Program-made: the position numbers and the translations under genes | Part shown: positions 25,770 to 38,109 of the stretch, piece after piece | How the letters are laid out: every line of letters begins with the position of its first letter | Numbering within the stretch: the stretch's first letter is position 1 | NCBI RefSeq assembly: GCF_032854445.1 | Contig: NC_088301.1 | Location: 13,576,281-13,640,280 of the forward strand | Reading direction: 5' to 3' | Length of the DNA stretch: 64,000 bases | Source of the DNA: Liolophura sinensis | Taxonomy: Eukaryota; Mollusca; Polyplacophora; Chitonida; Chitonidae | Notes under the pieces: model-generated | Databases searched by the model: none | What the model was told of the DNA's origin: nothing | What the model saw: the letters and a program-made list of their open reading frames with translations, nothing else

Positions 25770-28265
25770 CAATTATGCCATATGTACGCATCAAAATATA
25801 TATTTGGACGTCTATCGATTCAATGGCATGGCTAGTAGTGGTACATGCCTCTCGCCTTCGCTCCCATATTTCACGCATGTAATGGCTCTGGCCTCGGCCA
25901 TTATAAAGCATTGGAGCGAAGTTGACAGGCATGCATGACTAAATGGAGCTGTGTGAAAGAAATACCTCTACTACAGTAATGCTAGTTTAAATACGTCTAA
26001 AATTTTAATAATGGAATACTTGCATGTAAGCGTTCGATCGACAGCCTGCCATTGAAAATAAAAGGAATGTATACCTATGATTTCCACTCACCTCAGACAT
26101 TTTCTGAGAAACATTGACTTGTATGAGTTCCTCGATAGAGCAACTTGCCTTGTTCATGTATGAATTATTATCACTTTAGTACACAGGCAATTAATGTAAT
26201 TATGCTTCACACATTGGCCTTGTCGACTGACGGTTAAACGGTCGCCCTCAGAGGGACAGCACCTGCGTCATATAGATTAGCCTACACAGACTGACCGTGT
26301 CGGGGCCTGCCCAATCTGTTACCGCTGTCCTGTGGACCAAGCACAGCCACAGTTGGTATGGTTTGTGGTACACCTATTTATTTTATCGCGGGGGTTGGGG
26401 GGGGGGGGGCAAGAAACGCGCGGCTAATCGGACCGTCTGCGCGCTGAAAGGCTTTTCCTGCCACCTCCGCGTGGACAGTTCTAATCATGTCGCTGTAATA
26501 CAATGACTATTTATGCCAGCTGTAACTGACGAACAGAAAAATTAATCCCGCAGAGTTGGGTCTGAAAACTGATCTTCAAAGTTGGTTAAAATACTGGTAC
26601 CGGCGATGTGTAGCTAACCGAAAAAGCAACCAGTGTGTGTCGATTTAAGCAACACGTGGAGATCCATCCCGAGGTCAGGTTTTTAGTGGGCCTGTAGGTA
26701 ATAGATGACCTGTGGATTTCACCACACTTGGGGACCAATAATATCCCTGAAGCTGTCATCTAAACTGTGCGGAGGTAGGCCGGTGCCATCTTTCACTTGA
26801 TCCAATCGTTTGTTCAATCATTGTTTATTCCCATCTAAATAATCATTGGGCTAACCCTATCCTGTGCTAATTACACCTCAGCCCTGGTCATCACGCACTG
26901 GTCAAGCGTTCGCTCGGTCAAAATCAATATACACTGATCAGGGCTTCGGTGATTTCTCGCTCGGCAATGCCTCTATTCAAAGGCACCGGATAGATTCCGC
27001 TGTTCAAATTCACGCCCAGGCTGGATCAATTCAACAACTGGACGCAGACTTCGCACCGGTATTTCACTATAAATCTTCTTTCCAGGCGACCGTATCTTTT
27101 TTCTTGCCTTGATATTTTCCCAGGTCTAAATTAATGTGCTATCCTACAATATAGCCGTCTAGTTGTTATACCATCTCCTATCCTATAAATACATTCAGCT
27201 CCCTAAAAATTATGCATCAGGTTTCAGTGATAATGTACTTTACGTTCGTATATATTCTCATAATCTCCTCATAATAGACCCTAGCAACACGCCTATAACT
27301 GCCAACGGCGGTGCAAACGTATGAACTGAACTTTCAAAGCTGCAGTTTTCCACATATTTTTAGGAAATTATAACAGATATTCTTAACCTGTGATATATTG
27401 ATCCCCACACAACGTGAGCCATAAAGCCGCATTCCGCCGCGCTGGAGCTCTCTCTAGAGTTTTGGCACAACTGCAATCTCTTCACACGCAGCGGAAAATC
27501 GAACGAAGGAGAAAAAACGGCGGTATAAGGAATACCTCGAAGGAAAATGGCTGTTTTTGAATACTGAAACTTGCCAAGTGGCAAAGAGCCAAGTTATCAT
27601 ATTTGTCATTTGGTCATTATTGGGAACGACTGGGTACTTAGGTCTGTAATTGTCACTGTCAGTTAAAAAAAAAATTAACATTTTACATGAAAAAAAAACG
27701 TTTCGACGTGATGTTAATGTGCAGTGATAATCGATCCGACATGACGCGGTTTAAAAATTGAACAGAACAGCATCCATTTCAAAGTGTGCATTCTGGCTGT
27801 TCTCCCAATGTGCTGATATAGCTTCTCGCCACCATCGCCAGAGAGGCCGCCATGAAAGTATTGATTATTTCAGTTTTAACCGTACATATTTATACGCAAT
27901 GTAGAGAATCTGTTCTGGCCTTAATGTCTCGAGTTTTTCACGGGACAGCGTTAATCGTCTTACCATAACGGCACTGGCTTTTATAAATTATACGGTCGGC
28001 CAAATATGGCTTCCACTCCGCTATTCCCTAGAATTGGGTGTGTGAACCACCTGTTCGGGTGTTTACATTTCGCATTTCTATTGGTGCTAGTGGGTTTGGC
28101 TTTTTTTAATCTTAATGGTAAAGGTGTATTCAGCACATCAGTGAGAACAACCATAGTGTCCGATAAACATTGGACGACGGCGCATAGCGACGACTTGTAG
28201 CCTGTTTTAAGGGGCCTCCTTTTTGTGAATGAGCTTTACAAGTGCGCATATATAACAATGAACTA
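25770..28265. other. Non-coding stretch
   Basis: No supported gene. A run of 13 G at 26397-26409 is the only simple tract of note. Confidence 0.5.
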
Positions 28266-28269
28266 TTAT

Positions 28270-28335
28270 CATACGGATCTAGACAAGGTGGATCCTGTCC
28301 ATGTGGATCCTGTCAATGTGGATCCTCATGTCAAT
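28270..28335. repeat. Short repeat of gtggatcctgtc
   Basis: Three or four units of about 15-18 bp containing gtggatcctgtc / gtggatcctcatgtc. Confidence 0.75.
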
Positions 28336-28466
28336 TAATCAAACCAGTCTTCGTTCAAGTTACATTTTACACCAGCATTTATCCATGTACTAAAAAGCCT
28401 CAAAGGTTCAGTAGACAGGTCATGTCGTCCACGACATTTATCACCGTCTATCCAGTAAACAGACAC

Positions 28467-28469
<3 letters not shown>

Positions 28470-28526
<57 letters not shown>
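28470..28526. repeat. (TA)n microsatellite
   Basis: Uninterrupted TA dinucleotides, about 28 units. Overlapping open frames encode Ile-Tyr repeats on both strands and are not genes. Confidence 0.97.
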
Positions 28527-28528
<2 letters not shown>

Positions 28529-28529
28529 C

Positions 28530-31025
28530 AAAGCCCTTAATTCTCAATGACCTAAACTCCTTCTATCTATATTACTTTACGTGGCACGATTTTCGCTTGT
28601 TTAAATTATATGTGCCATTGAATTGTTACCCATGCAGGAATTGCCTTCAAACATAAACTCTTAACTACCTAGGGTCAGTGTTAAAAACATACCCTGCCGG
28701 TGTTTGGCCATTCCTTGCCCTATGCTCCTCAGTGTTTAGCAGTGGTTCTGTAGAGTCGGTCGTTAGATGGGTCATGATGGGCCTTGGGACGCATTTCTTC
28801 AAGTCCAGACAAGGATTAGTGGTCAATAGTTCGTGGTCGCACATTCATACAACGCGGAGACAGTTTTCACATACGTTGTCCAGTTAAGAGTTTCAAATCC
28901 AAAGAGGCAATTCCAGTTTGTTCACGTCTCATTTAAATTGGTTTATCTGCTTTTTTGTATTCGACAACATGCCATTACCACCCAAGCACAAAGCACTGTC
29001 ACACAAGATTACGTACAGGTCAATTCCGTTGTAAAAAAAAAAAAGGGGGGGCCAGAATATTACTTCTGGCCATGAAGTCGTTGGTGAAGTCGTACTCGAG
29101 GATAGTGTCGTCTTTTCTCAGCTGTATTCCATTGGGATGGATACCGTCGAGGAACATGGCGGTTCACGGGCAGCTAGGCTGACGAGGACTGCCGTCTGAC
29201 AAGGACAGCGCGTTACTGGGACTAAGTCAAAGCAGCTTCGGCCATACCCGGGCTTATATCGACCACTGTCCCAAAATGTCCAAGCTGTCAGAGTTTACAC
29301 ACCATGGTCATACTAATACTGGTTAAATTTCAGAGAAAGATATCAAGATATTCTGAAGGTGTTGGCTTATATTTCTACTCAGAAATCGATAGAAAAAACG
29401 GGAGAGTCCCGAGCTTAGCTGCAGCAGGAAGAACGACTGGCTTTGGTTACCCAAAGGAGAGTTAGACTTACTTGTCAGAAGCCGCGCATGTGCTCCTCTA
29501 AATCATTTAAAATGCTTCCCAGAAATCCAAGAGCAAACGTAGCAACACCACGACAAAGCCGCTCGGTTGTTTGGAAAATGTTCGGAGAGTGAAGGCGATT
29601 TCTTCACCGCATTCAGCGCCGTGAACGATGTCTTTGACTTGTGACTGTGACTGAGATTCCATTTATAAAATCGAAGTTCAAATCATATATATATACTTAT
29701 ATTCTCCGTCATGAAGATTGTTTTACTGAAGGCTGTCTTACTGTTCTGTTTTGTAAAGTGCAAATTGCCCTCCTTGTCGACTGTAGACGTTCTTATCTAT
29801 AGAGTACCAGAACATGAGAGGAGAGTTACAAAATCTCGTGTCATTTAGTGGATCGGTAGACCGTTTGGTGTATAGGACGGTCAGTATAAAGGCAATGACC
29901 AGTCTTGGCAAGCTCATCAGCACACTTCGTCCACAAATCCATCACAAGTTGTCCACAGTCCTCCTAGTCAGCGGACGTTAAGCCTGATGTAGAGAAGACA
30001 CCGTCTCCACATCTTCTAGCGTTCGATGTCTTCCAATACAGGTATCTGCTTAAACACATAGCATTAGAACATCCTCTCTCCTGACCAGCGGACTCCAGCC
30101 CGGTAAAGATACAATGACCTCTATCTGATTCACTGTCAACACACCCGATACAGAGAGACATAAAAAACGATGGTGGGTAATACCCTGTGGGAGTAGGCTC
30201 GTTTATATCCTATTCCTACAGTGTATAGAATACACATCAGGCGGGGGTCATGAGATCAGCGGCACCTCGATGCCAGCACAGCGCGCGCTTGATACACACG
30301 AACAGGGAGGATGCTAGTAGGAATGGTGCCGTCTGTCATCCGGTAGCTTGGCTAATCCTGCGTACTCTGCTGTTGTCTTCCACCCACAGGGCTACGGACC
30401 AGGGCGGAGGGGACCCAGGGGAGAGCTATGGACCAGTATATCGCATCAACGATCCTCCCCAGCTTCCAGCTATGACGGCATATTAGTTCTCATTATTTGC
30501 TATGTCTGACTGTATTTCCCTATATCGATCGAAGCGGTGACGTCACTGAATGTCCATGTTCATAATGTAACGGGGTCACGTGACTCGGTGCACAGACAGA
30601 TGGGCGCTTTACCGTCCAGTTTTTACCTATACTGACTCTCGGTCGGTCGATATGGAAATGCCAACCTACACCGCATCAAAAATGGATGGCATGTATGGTG
30701 ATACACACAGCAAAACCAAACGACTACAACCCTACAGAACATTGGTCTTCGTTAAATACAGTTCATTGATTTCCTCCACTGGCTTTCAGGGAACCTCCTG
30801 CTGTCCACGGCACCTCGTGCCGGCGTGAGCATCGCCATCTGGCGACAGGCATCTCTTGGTTTGTCGGTGCTATGCGAACAGTCGCAGTACATATATAGTC
30901 GGCTGCAGCAACAGATGTCGACAAAATCACAGTGCAATTCTCACTCTCAACATGCAGCCATTCAAGCCAGACATCCAAGATGCTATGGTCAAATCCGTGC
31001 TTTGAAGATAGTGTAGATTTACCCG
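28530..31025. other. Non-coding stretch
   Basis: No supported gene. A poly-A/poly-G junction lies at about 29033-29050. Frames at 30250-30486 and 30580-30828 have balanced base composition but no recognisable domain or splice context. Confidence 0.5.
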
Positions 31026-31029
31026 GCTT

Positions 31030-31680
31030 GTAATTTATTACCTACTCTGTCCTAGCCTCTGCCTTAGCCTCTATCTAAATTTATCTGGAGTTCTGTTAGC
31101 CTCTGTCAACCTTTGTCTTAGCATCTGTCCTAGTCGTAGTCTGTGTCTTAGCCTGTGCCTCAGTCTCCGTCTTAATTTACCTCTACCTAAGTCTTAGTTT
31201 TAGCACCTCTCTTAGCCTGTGACCTAGGCTCTGTCTTAGCCTCTACCGTAATTTGTCCATCTTAACCTCTGTCTTAGCCTCTGACTTAGCATTTATCTTA
31301 GCCTCGGCTTTAATGTACCCATGTCTTAGCCTCAGCCCTAGCCTCAGCCTTAGCCTCGGTCTTAATTTGCCCACATCTTAGCTTCTGTCTTAAACTCTGT
31401 TTTATCATTTATCTTAGCCTCGGCCTTAATGTACCCATGTCTTAGCTTCTGTCTTAGCCTCAGCTCTAGCCTCAGCCTTAGCCTCGGTCTTAATCTGCCC
31501 ATATCTTAGTCTGTGACATAGCCTCTAACATCTCTCTTGACTTCTGTCTTAATTTGCCCCTATCTTAGCCTGTGTTTTTGCCTGAGGTCTCAGCCTTAAT
31601 TTCTTTCGTAGCCTCTGACTTAATCCCTTTATAGTTAGTTCTTAGTGTCTGTGCTTATAGCTAGCCTCTCTCAGTGCCTA
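31030..31680. repeat. C/T-rich minisatellite, core cttagcctctgt (about 12 bp)
   Basis: Dozens of imperfect units of cttagcctctgt and variants (cttagcctcagc, cttaatttgccc), with a higher-order alternation of gtacccatgtcttagcctc segments around 31310 and 31430. The plus strand is strongly pyrimidine-biased. No open frame of significance. Confidence 0.9.
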
Positions 31681-31689
31681 AGACATATC

Positions 31690-32200
31690 CGTTGGTATAT
31701 TAACACATAGTAACACTCTTACACCTGTGCATATGCAAAGTACATCATTTCAAAACCTAGGCGATAACCCAACCGAGTGCTTTGACCACTTAGCGGTATG
31801 TCTCGGTAAAACGCATGAAGTTATTGTTAAACAATGCTAGAGCAGGATGTATAGGTAAGTAATCGGGTGATGGAAAGGTTCATGAGGATTTGAACCCTTG
31901 GTGAGAATCTTTAAGTATCACTTCTAGGGCTGAAATACCCATATGTTATTCTCAGCATGCTAATAATGATTTTGTCCGTATAATATTTATGAAACAGAAA
32001 ACCACACTTGTGTGTGTACAAAGCTGAGGTAAAAATAGCCATGTCCACTGTATGTAGTGTTTATGTAAATATATAGTGGGGTGACGTCACTAGATGCGAC
32101 ATGGAATGCAGCGTCACGAAAAAAATTACGTCAGCCGAACTTTTCATGCTTATTTCTTTGCAGTAATTCTGCTGTGCAGGGCATACGTTAGCTAAACCCT
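31690..32200. other. Non-coding stretch
   Basis: Nothing recognised on either strand. Confidence 0.5.
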
Positions 32201-32205
32201 TGGCC

Positions 32206-32332
32206 CCGGGATCACGAAGCGATTCTGGATAAGTTAGTGTTCAACAAATTTCAGCTTAACTAACGGAAAGGAAGATACCAAATTTTATCAATGGAGTTTT
32301 GACTTAAGCCTAAGATCACATCATAATCCCGG
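32206..32332. mobile_element. Small palindromic MITE-like element (family D)
   Basis: The left end ccgggatcacgaagcgattc and the right end (read on the minus strand) ccgggattatgatgtgatct are imperfect inverted repeats around a core of about 90 bp. The same left end, with one or two changes, occurs at 62326 in an element of similar size. No coding capacity. Confidence 0.7.
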
Positions 32333-32456
32333 AAACTGATGTGATTTATATACTCCGAGGTGGAGTAGTATATTTTGATATTTTAAACCGTCTAATAAGC
32401 AAATGGCAAGCGAGAATCACGAGTAATACAGAGATGATACATATATATTGGACCAA

Positions 32457-32605
32457 GGCCCAGTTGTTCAAAGGTGTATTAGCAGTTAAGACCGGTACTG
32501 ACTTAAGACCGTACTAAACTGCCAATAGTTTTGTATTAGGCAAAGACTGGTATAAAGATTTAAGTCTGGATTATGTTTTAATACATTTTTGAACAACCAG
32601 CCCCA
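32457..32605. mobile_element. Small palindromic MITE-like element (family E)
   Basis: The left arm begins ggcccagttgttcaaaggtg. The right arm on the minus strand begins ggggctggttgttcaaaaat. The arms then share gtatta and a taag(a/t)c-rich inner part. This terminal motif is one I recall as widespread in animal genomes. Possible short flanking duplication ccaag. Confidence 0.75.
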
Positions 32606-32609
32606 AGAG

Positions 32610-34575
32610 ACATCGTAAAATGAACTATAATATGATTCACACAGATTGTTTCTTTTTATTCGAATTAATTAATGGTTGGATCATTTTGTGTGTAAGTGTT
32701 TTATTGTCATAGTTTAACCATGCCTGGTAACAAGGAGATGGGCCTTCCAGGTGAGCCTGTTTATCAAGCAGTAATACATCACTGTCAGACATCCAATCGC
32801 TGTCCACTGAGCCATGGTCTGCTGTTTAAACCAGCATAGTCATGTGAGAGACAGAGCAAACCAAAGCACATGCGCAAACTGATTGGCGATCCGTGCTGAC
32901 CACTCAGCGCTGCAATGTGCGGATTTACCGCTCCGCCAGTTTTGGCCACATCCAGATTTCCTGCCCGGCTTATATATGGCAGGTTCCCTGTTATTTCCAC
33001 ACCACTGACGTAATGCCGCTTGCGCAAAGCACCAATTTCTGTTTTAAATTCTAAACTAGGAATATGTACATAACCGCCAACGGTAATTTTCCTGCGCTAA
33101 TTTGCGCTCAATTTCGTTCAGATCATTTAATACATATGAGTCCAGAGTGTATTACAAAACAAGAGGCACGTAGGGACCGGTGAAATGGGAAAAAGCTGTT
33201 GATCGTATTCCAAATGAAATCATATCAATGCACAAGCTGGCATCCCATAAGCCTCATACAACATTGAACGTTATCAGGAAGAACTTGTAGGCGGGAATTG
33301 TTCGTATTTGATGTAATTGGCTGTTAGGTTACTTCCTTCACTGAGCTTGATGGGTTTAACCTTAAGTTTCAATCCTATAAACCAAATTTCACATATCCCT
33401 GCGTGAAGAGATTATGGATTATCATTTTCTAACTCTGCGTGGGTAGCATCCTTTCAAGGTTCCGTGAGAGCTGCTAGGGTTTCAACCTTCACCTTCTTAC
33501 AACGTTTCTTTAAAAAATCAAATGTTATGATCCTTAAGCGTTAAATCGAAAAGCGGTTCCTAAATTACGTCATTTCATCTCATATTACCCTGTGTATAAT
33601 CGTCTGTGTTCCTTGTGGATAAAATGATAGGTTTCTGAAGAAAAATCAATAGTATCACTGAGAATACTGGCCACAGATCTGACAAGCTTTGTTAACGCCA
33701 TGACCCAGTGACATATAGCGAACCCGGAACTAGCAGAACTGCCAATGCGAATGGCCATTTTCATCCACAATTTGACCTAATTTCGGCCATAATTTCGGTC
33801 TTGTATAAGTGAGACGACTGTGACGACAACGCAAGCAAAAACACAATTGTCATGGCAACAAACTTCCAACTTCTCATACTTCTACTCTTCTTCTCGCTCA
33901 GCTGAGATACACGTTTCTCCATTTGTATGATAATAGGCCTCCTCTGAATTACCTCCCTTGTCACACGACATTGGCTATGCCCTAACGCCAAAGTAGTTTT
34001 TGAGGCGAGAAACTACGAGAAGTGAAACCTCGCCTATATAATGAAGTAGGCCTATACAGTGTATACATGTCACGTCAACCACTTTCTAGGCAGAATGAAG
34101 AAAAACATATGATATCAGCCATTGACAGTCTCACAAATATCGGGATATCTCAAATGGAGTCCATGGTTTTTCAGCTTAGGTAGAATGTACACTTTTGGCG
34201 GTGTATAGCGAAGCTGTCTGTTGTAACTGTAAGTTCTGTAATTTTTATCCATTTTAAGCACACACAGATACAATCACTTTTAGGGAGGCACCAAAATAAC
34301 AGGCGCTGTTTTCTCTTTGTCAAAATGGCACAGCTCTCTGTTTTGTGACTTTAAACAATTAATAAACTTCATATTGGGTGAGTAACATTGGTTCATGGCA
34401 CAAGTTTGGAAATCTAGAAAATTTGGAATGGAATATCATAAAACCTGGTGCTTTCATGCCAGAAGTACATGTATTCTATACTGCCTGCTTTTACAGGGAC
34501 AATGACGCTGTTCAGCCATAAAATATAATCCTGTTATAACGCTATTAGTTTTGTGCAGCAGCTGTATGCATTGGT
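32610..34575. other. Non-coding stretch
   Basis: No supported gene. Minus-strand frames at 32785-33027 and 33761-33991 have no recognisable motif. Confidence 0.5.
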
Positions 34576-34578
34576 AAA

Positions 34579-34880
34579 TGGGTTTGGGTTTTATGTCGTA
34601 CTAAACAATTTTTCATTTATATCACGACGAGGAGTCATTAGGTGTGTATACATACACTGAGCCTTCTTGTGGTAGGGCGAGTCCATGCCGCCAAAGTCCC
34701 AAAGACACCAGACATGACACTAGACATGACACCTTTCCCAGTTATATTATACCGACACCGGGTCAACCAGTCACGTTCCCTTACTCTAACCTCTGTGCTG
34801 AGCGCCAAGCTGAGCAGCTGCAAGTACCATTTTTAAAGTCTTTGATATGCCCCGACCCTGGTTTGATCCTAGACCTCATA
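34579..34880 (-). mobile_element. Diverged family B SINE
   Basis: gggttttatgtcgtactaaac at the left matches the family B tail in reverse orientation. Further matches are gacaccgggtcaaccagtca, ctgtgctgagcgccaagctg and, near the right end, ctggtttgatcctagacctc. The tRNA-like head beyond that point is not recognisable. Frames 34642-34967 lie over it. Confidence 0.7.
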
Positions 34881-34889
34881 TGTTGGTAT

Positions 34890-35160
34890 GGAGAAGGCAG
34901 TCATTCATGTCAGTATTGTGATGGAGGCAGCTACAGATTGGCATTGTTACATATTTGCTATTCCTAGACTGGTCACCATTATATAACGACGCTGATTTAT
35001 TTTGGTGTTTTTACCCCAAACAACTTTGAAGTAAGAACCAAGTTCACTCCTTCATTTAAGCTGTCTTGACACTGCTCACTGTTTCACCAGATATTTTCAT
35101 GGTCATAGCTTTAATATGAACGCGCTATGATGACGCCAGCACACAACAAGTTTTTATCTG
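34890..35160. other. Non-coding spacer
   Basis: Short stretch between the diverged SINE and the minisatellite. Nothing recognised. Confidence 0.5.
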
Positions 35161-35165
35161 AAATG

Positions 35166-37060
35166 ATTACACTCCGCAGGGGTAACCCGCGGATCTCACT
35201 GAAGGCCGCTGTGGGAATTCGCGGAGCTATACGTGCAGGTGGAAGTGTTAACCTTCAGAATTCCCCACAGCCCGCAGTGGTAACTTTCAGAACTCACTAT
35301 AGTTCAAAAAGGTAACCTGCAGAAGTCTCCATAAGCCGCAGTGATAACCTTCAGAATTCACTACAGCCCACAGTGATAAACTTCAGAACTCAATACAGCT
35401 CGCAGTGGTAACCTGCAGAACCCTCCATAAGCCTTCAGTGATAACCTTCAGAACTATTCCCTATAGTCCAAAAAGGTAGCCTGCAGAACTCTGCGTAAGC
35501 CACAGTGGTAGCCTTCAGAACTCACTACAGCCCGCAGTGGTAACCAACAGAACTCACTACAGCCCGCAGTGGGTAACCTACAGAACTCACTACGGTCAAC
35601 AGTTGTAACCTTCACAATTCACTACAGCCCGCAGTGGTAACCTTCAGAACTAACTACAGCCCGCAGTGGATAGCCTTCAGAACAGACTGCAGACAGCTGT
35701 GGTAACCTTCAGAACTGACTACCGCCGGCAGAGGTAACATGGAGAATTCTCTACAGTCCAGGGGCCTCCGTGGCTCAGTCGGTTAGCGCGCTAGCGCAGC
35801 GTAGTGACCCAGAAGCCTCTCACCAATGCGGTCGCTGTGAGTTCAAGACCAGCTCATGCTGGCTTCCTCTCCGGCCGTACGTCGGAAGGTCTGCCAGCAA
35901 CCTGCGGATGGTCGTGGGTTTCCGCCGGGCTCTGCCCGGTTTCCACCCACCATAATGCTGGCCGCCGTCGTATAAGTGAAATATTCTTGAGTACGGCGTA
36001 AAACACCAATCAAAAAAAATAAAAAAATATAATCTCTACAGTCCACAGTAGTAACCTTCAGAACTAACAGTGGTAACTTTTGAACTAACCACAGCCCGCA
36101 GTTATAATGTTCAGAACTCAATACAGCTCGTAGAGATAACCTTTAGAATTGACTACAGCCCGCAGTGGAAACCTTCAGAACTCACTATAGCCCTTAGAGA
36201 TAACCTTCCGCACTGACTACGGCCCGCAATGGTAACCTGCAGAACTAAAAAACTGTCCGCAATGGTGAACATCAGAGCTCATTTTGCAGTAGTAACCTTC
36301 AGAACTCACTACTGCACGTAGAGATAACCCTCAGAACTTACTACACCCCGCAGTGACACCCTTCAGGACTGACTGCAGATCGCAGTGGTAACGTGCAGAA
36401 GTAAAATACAGTCTGCAGTAGTAACATTCAGAGCTCTCTACAACCCACGGTGATAACCTTCCGAACTGACTACGGTCCGCAGTGGTAAACGTCAGAACTC
36501 ACTACAGCTTGCAGAGGTAACCTTGAGAACTCACTACAACCCCGCAGTGGTAACCTGTCCGCAGTGGTAAAAACTGTCCGCAGTGGTAAAGTTCAGAATT
36601 CACTTCAGCCCGCGGTGGTAACCTTCAGAACTCAATACAGCTCGCAGTGGTAAACCTCAGAATTCACTACACCCCGCAGTGGTAACCTTCAGAACTCAAT
36701 ACAGCCCGCAGTGGTAACCTTCAGAACTAAAATACTATCCGCAGTGATAACCTTCAGAACTCACTACAGCCCGCAGTGGTAACCTTCAGAACTAAAATAC
36801 TATCCGCAATGATAACCTTCACAACTCACTACAGCCCGCAGTGGTAACCTTCAGAACTAAAATACTATCCGCAAAGGTAACCTTCAGAGTTCACTACAGC
36901 CCGCAGTGGGTACATTCAGAACTAAAATACTATCCGCAATGATAACCTTCAGAACTCACTACAGCTCGCAGTGGTAAACTGCAGAACTGAAATACTGTCT
37001 GCAGTAGTAACCTTCAGAACTCACTACCACCCGCAGAGATAACCTTCAGAACTCACAGTC
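35166..37060. repeat. Minisatellite of about 32-bp units, split by a SINE
   Basis: Unit approximates ctacagcccgcagtggtaac followed by cttcagaactca (32 bp). There are roughly fifty imperfect copies over 1.9 kb, excluding the SINE at 35761-36032. In the right half (about 36660-36970) a two-unit higher-order pattern recurs in which ctacagcccgcagtgg alternates with aaatactatccgcaatga. Confidence 0.95.
35761..36032 (+). mobile_element. Family A SINE, full length, inserted in the minisatellite
   Basis: This is the best-preserved copy in the window. It has the head ggggcctccgtggctcagtc, box B gagttcaag, the body with ggtcgtgggtttcc and ctgcccggtttcc, the tail core gagtacggcgtaaaacacc, and an A-rich end. 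The perfect 13-bp duplication tctctacagtcca (35748-35760 and 36033-36045) is itself minisatellite sequence. The SINE therefore inserted after the array existed. Box A-box B spacing is about 68 bp, longer than in a normal tRNA gene. Confidence 0.97.
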
Positions 37061-37064
37061 GTGT

Positions 37065-37780
37065 AGTATATGACTCTTGTAGTATATGATCTCACGGCAG
37101 TATGGTATTAGAGTTGGATGTTAGGAAATTCTGTTAGGAAAAAACAATGAAGTCTGTTTGCTGATACAGTAGAGTAGGTCGTTTTACTACGTAAAGTTTG
37201 TTTTAACCGCACGTTGGTGCAGCTATTGTAAAACAATCTACACTCCACGCCCAATGCCACTGAATAATTATGACGTCCGAGGCAACGAGTTCTTGGTGCT
37301 GAAACCAGGCTTATGGAGTTTAACATTATGAGTTGGCAAAATAATTCTAACTGCATTTTCCTTGTACTAATAAACACGTAAAACATATCAATATGTAGAG
37401 TTTGTTGTGTTATAATTTTGGTAGCGAGTATGATTTTACAGACATCAGAATATAGGCGACTTGCTACAAGAAGCAGATTACAGCATCTGAAAACTTGTGC
37501 TTTGTTGTGATATTTAGTTAAGCGTTGGCTACTTTGTATACCGCATGGTTGTAAATAAATGCATGACCTTGAATTCGGTTTTTCACAAATACCTACTGTT
37601 TACTCCATGTAAACTTTTTCTTCGGTTACGTCATTGTGGGCCCATCCTTAATCCATAAACCTGACTCGTACAAAATCGAACTAGAAATCTCCTAACATTT
37701 CCTAACCGTTTTTGACTTCAACGTTCAAACCGCAAATCTTTCCAAGTCGTCCTATATTCATTACGCCCTACTTTAGTCAG
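37065..37780. other. Non-coding stretch
   Basis: Nothing recognised. The 92-codon minus-strand frame at 37108-37386 has no motif. Confidence 0.5.
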
Positions 37781-37784
37781 GACT

Positions 37785-38105
37785 GGTCCCGACAGCACAG
37801 TTGGTAGAGCGTCCGCTTCGAGAGCGGTAGATCTAGGATCAATCCTGACCTTAAAAGAGGCAATTGTAACTTCCTCGCTTGGCGTTCAGCATTAATGAGA
37901 TTGTGATTGGTTGACCCATATCAGCATATTGGCTCGGGCGGGGCGCCTTATTTACCTTCGGTAAGGCCTCTCAGTGAAGCAGCACTACATAAAAGAGCGG
38001 TGGAAACCCGTCCTGCAACAAGGATGTATATTACATGCACTCTAAGGATTCCTTCGTCATCATATGATTGAAAACTTATGTACGACGTTAAACCCCATGC
38101 ACTCT
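37785..38105 (+). mobile_element. Family B SINE with readable tRNA-like head
   Basis: 37785-37850 is a 66-nt tRNA-like segment. Its ends pair GGTC/GACC, a box A-like ttggtagagcg follows, and an anticodon arm ccgc-ttcgaga-gcgg has loop position T33 and anticodon CGA. The T-arm region is ggatcaatcc. The body includes cttggcgttcagcattaatg and ggcgccttatttaccttcgg, and the tail is tacgacgttaaaccccatgc. It is homologous to 3251-3547 and 34579-34880. Confidence 0.88.
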
Positions 38106-38109
38106 CTCG

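Noticed and set aside
31030-31680. Interstitial telomere-like repeat, from the recurring ttagcc word
   Set aside because: The unit is about 12 bp and irregular. It is not TTAGGG or a simple hexamer array.
37785-37850. tRNA gene with anticodon CGA
   Set aside because: The T arm does not pair properly and the segment continues into a SINE body seen at two other places. It is the head of a SINE, not a functional tRNA.
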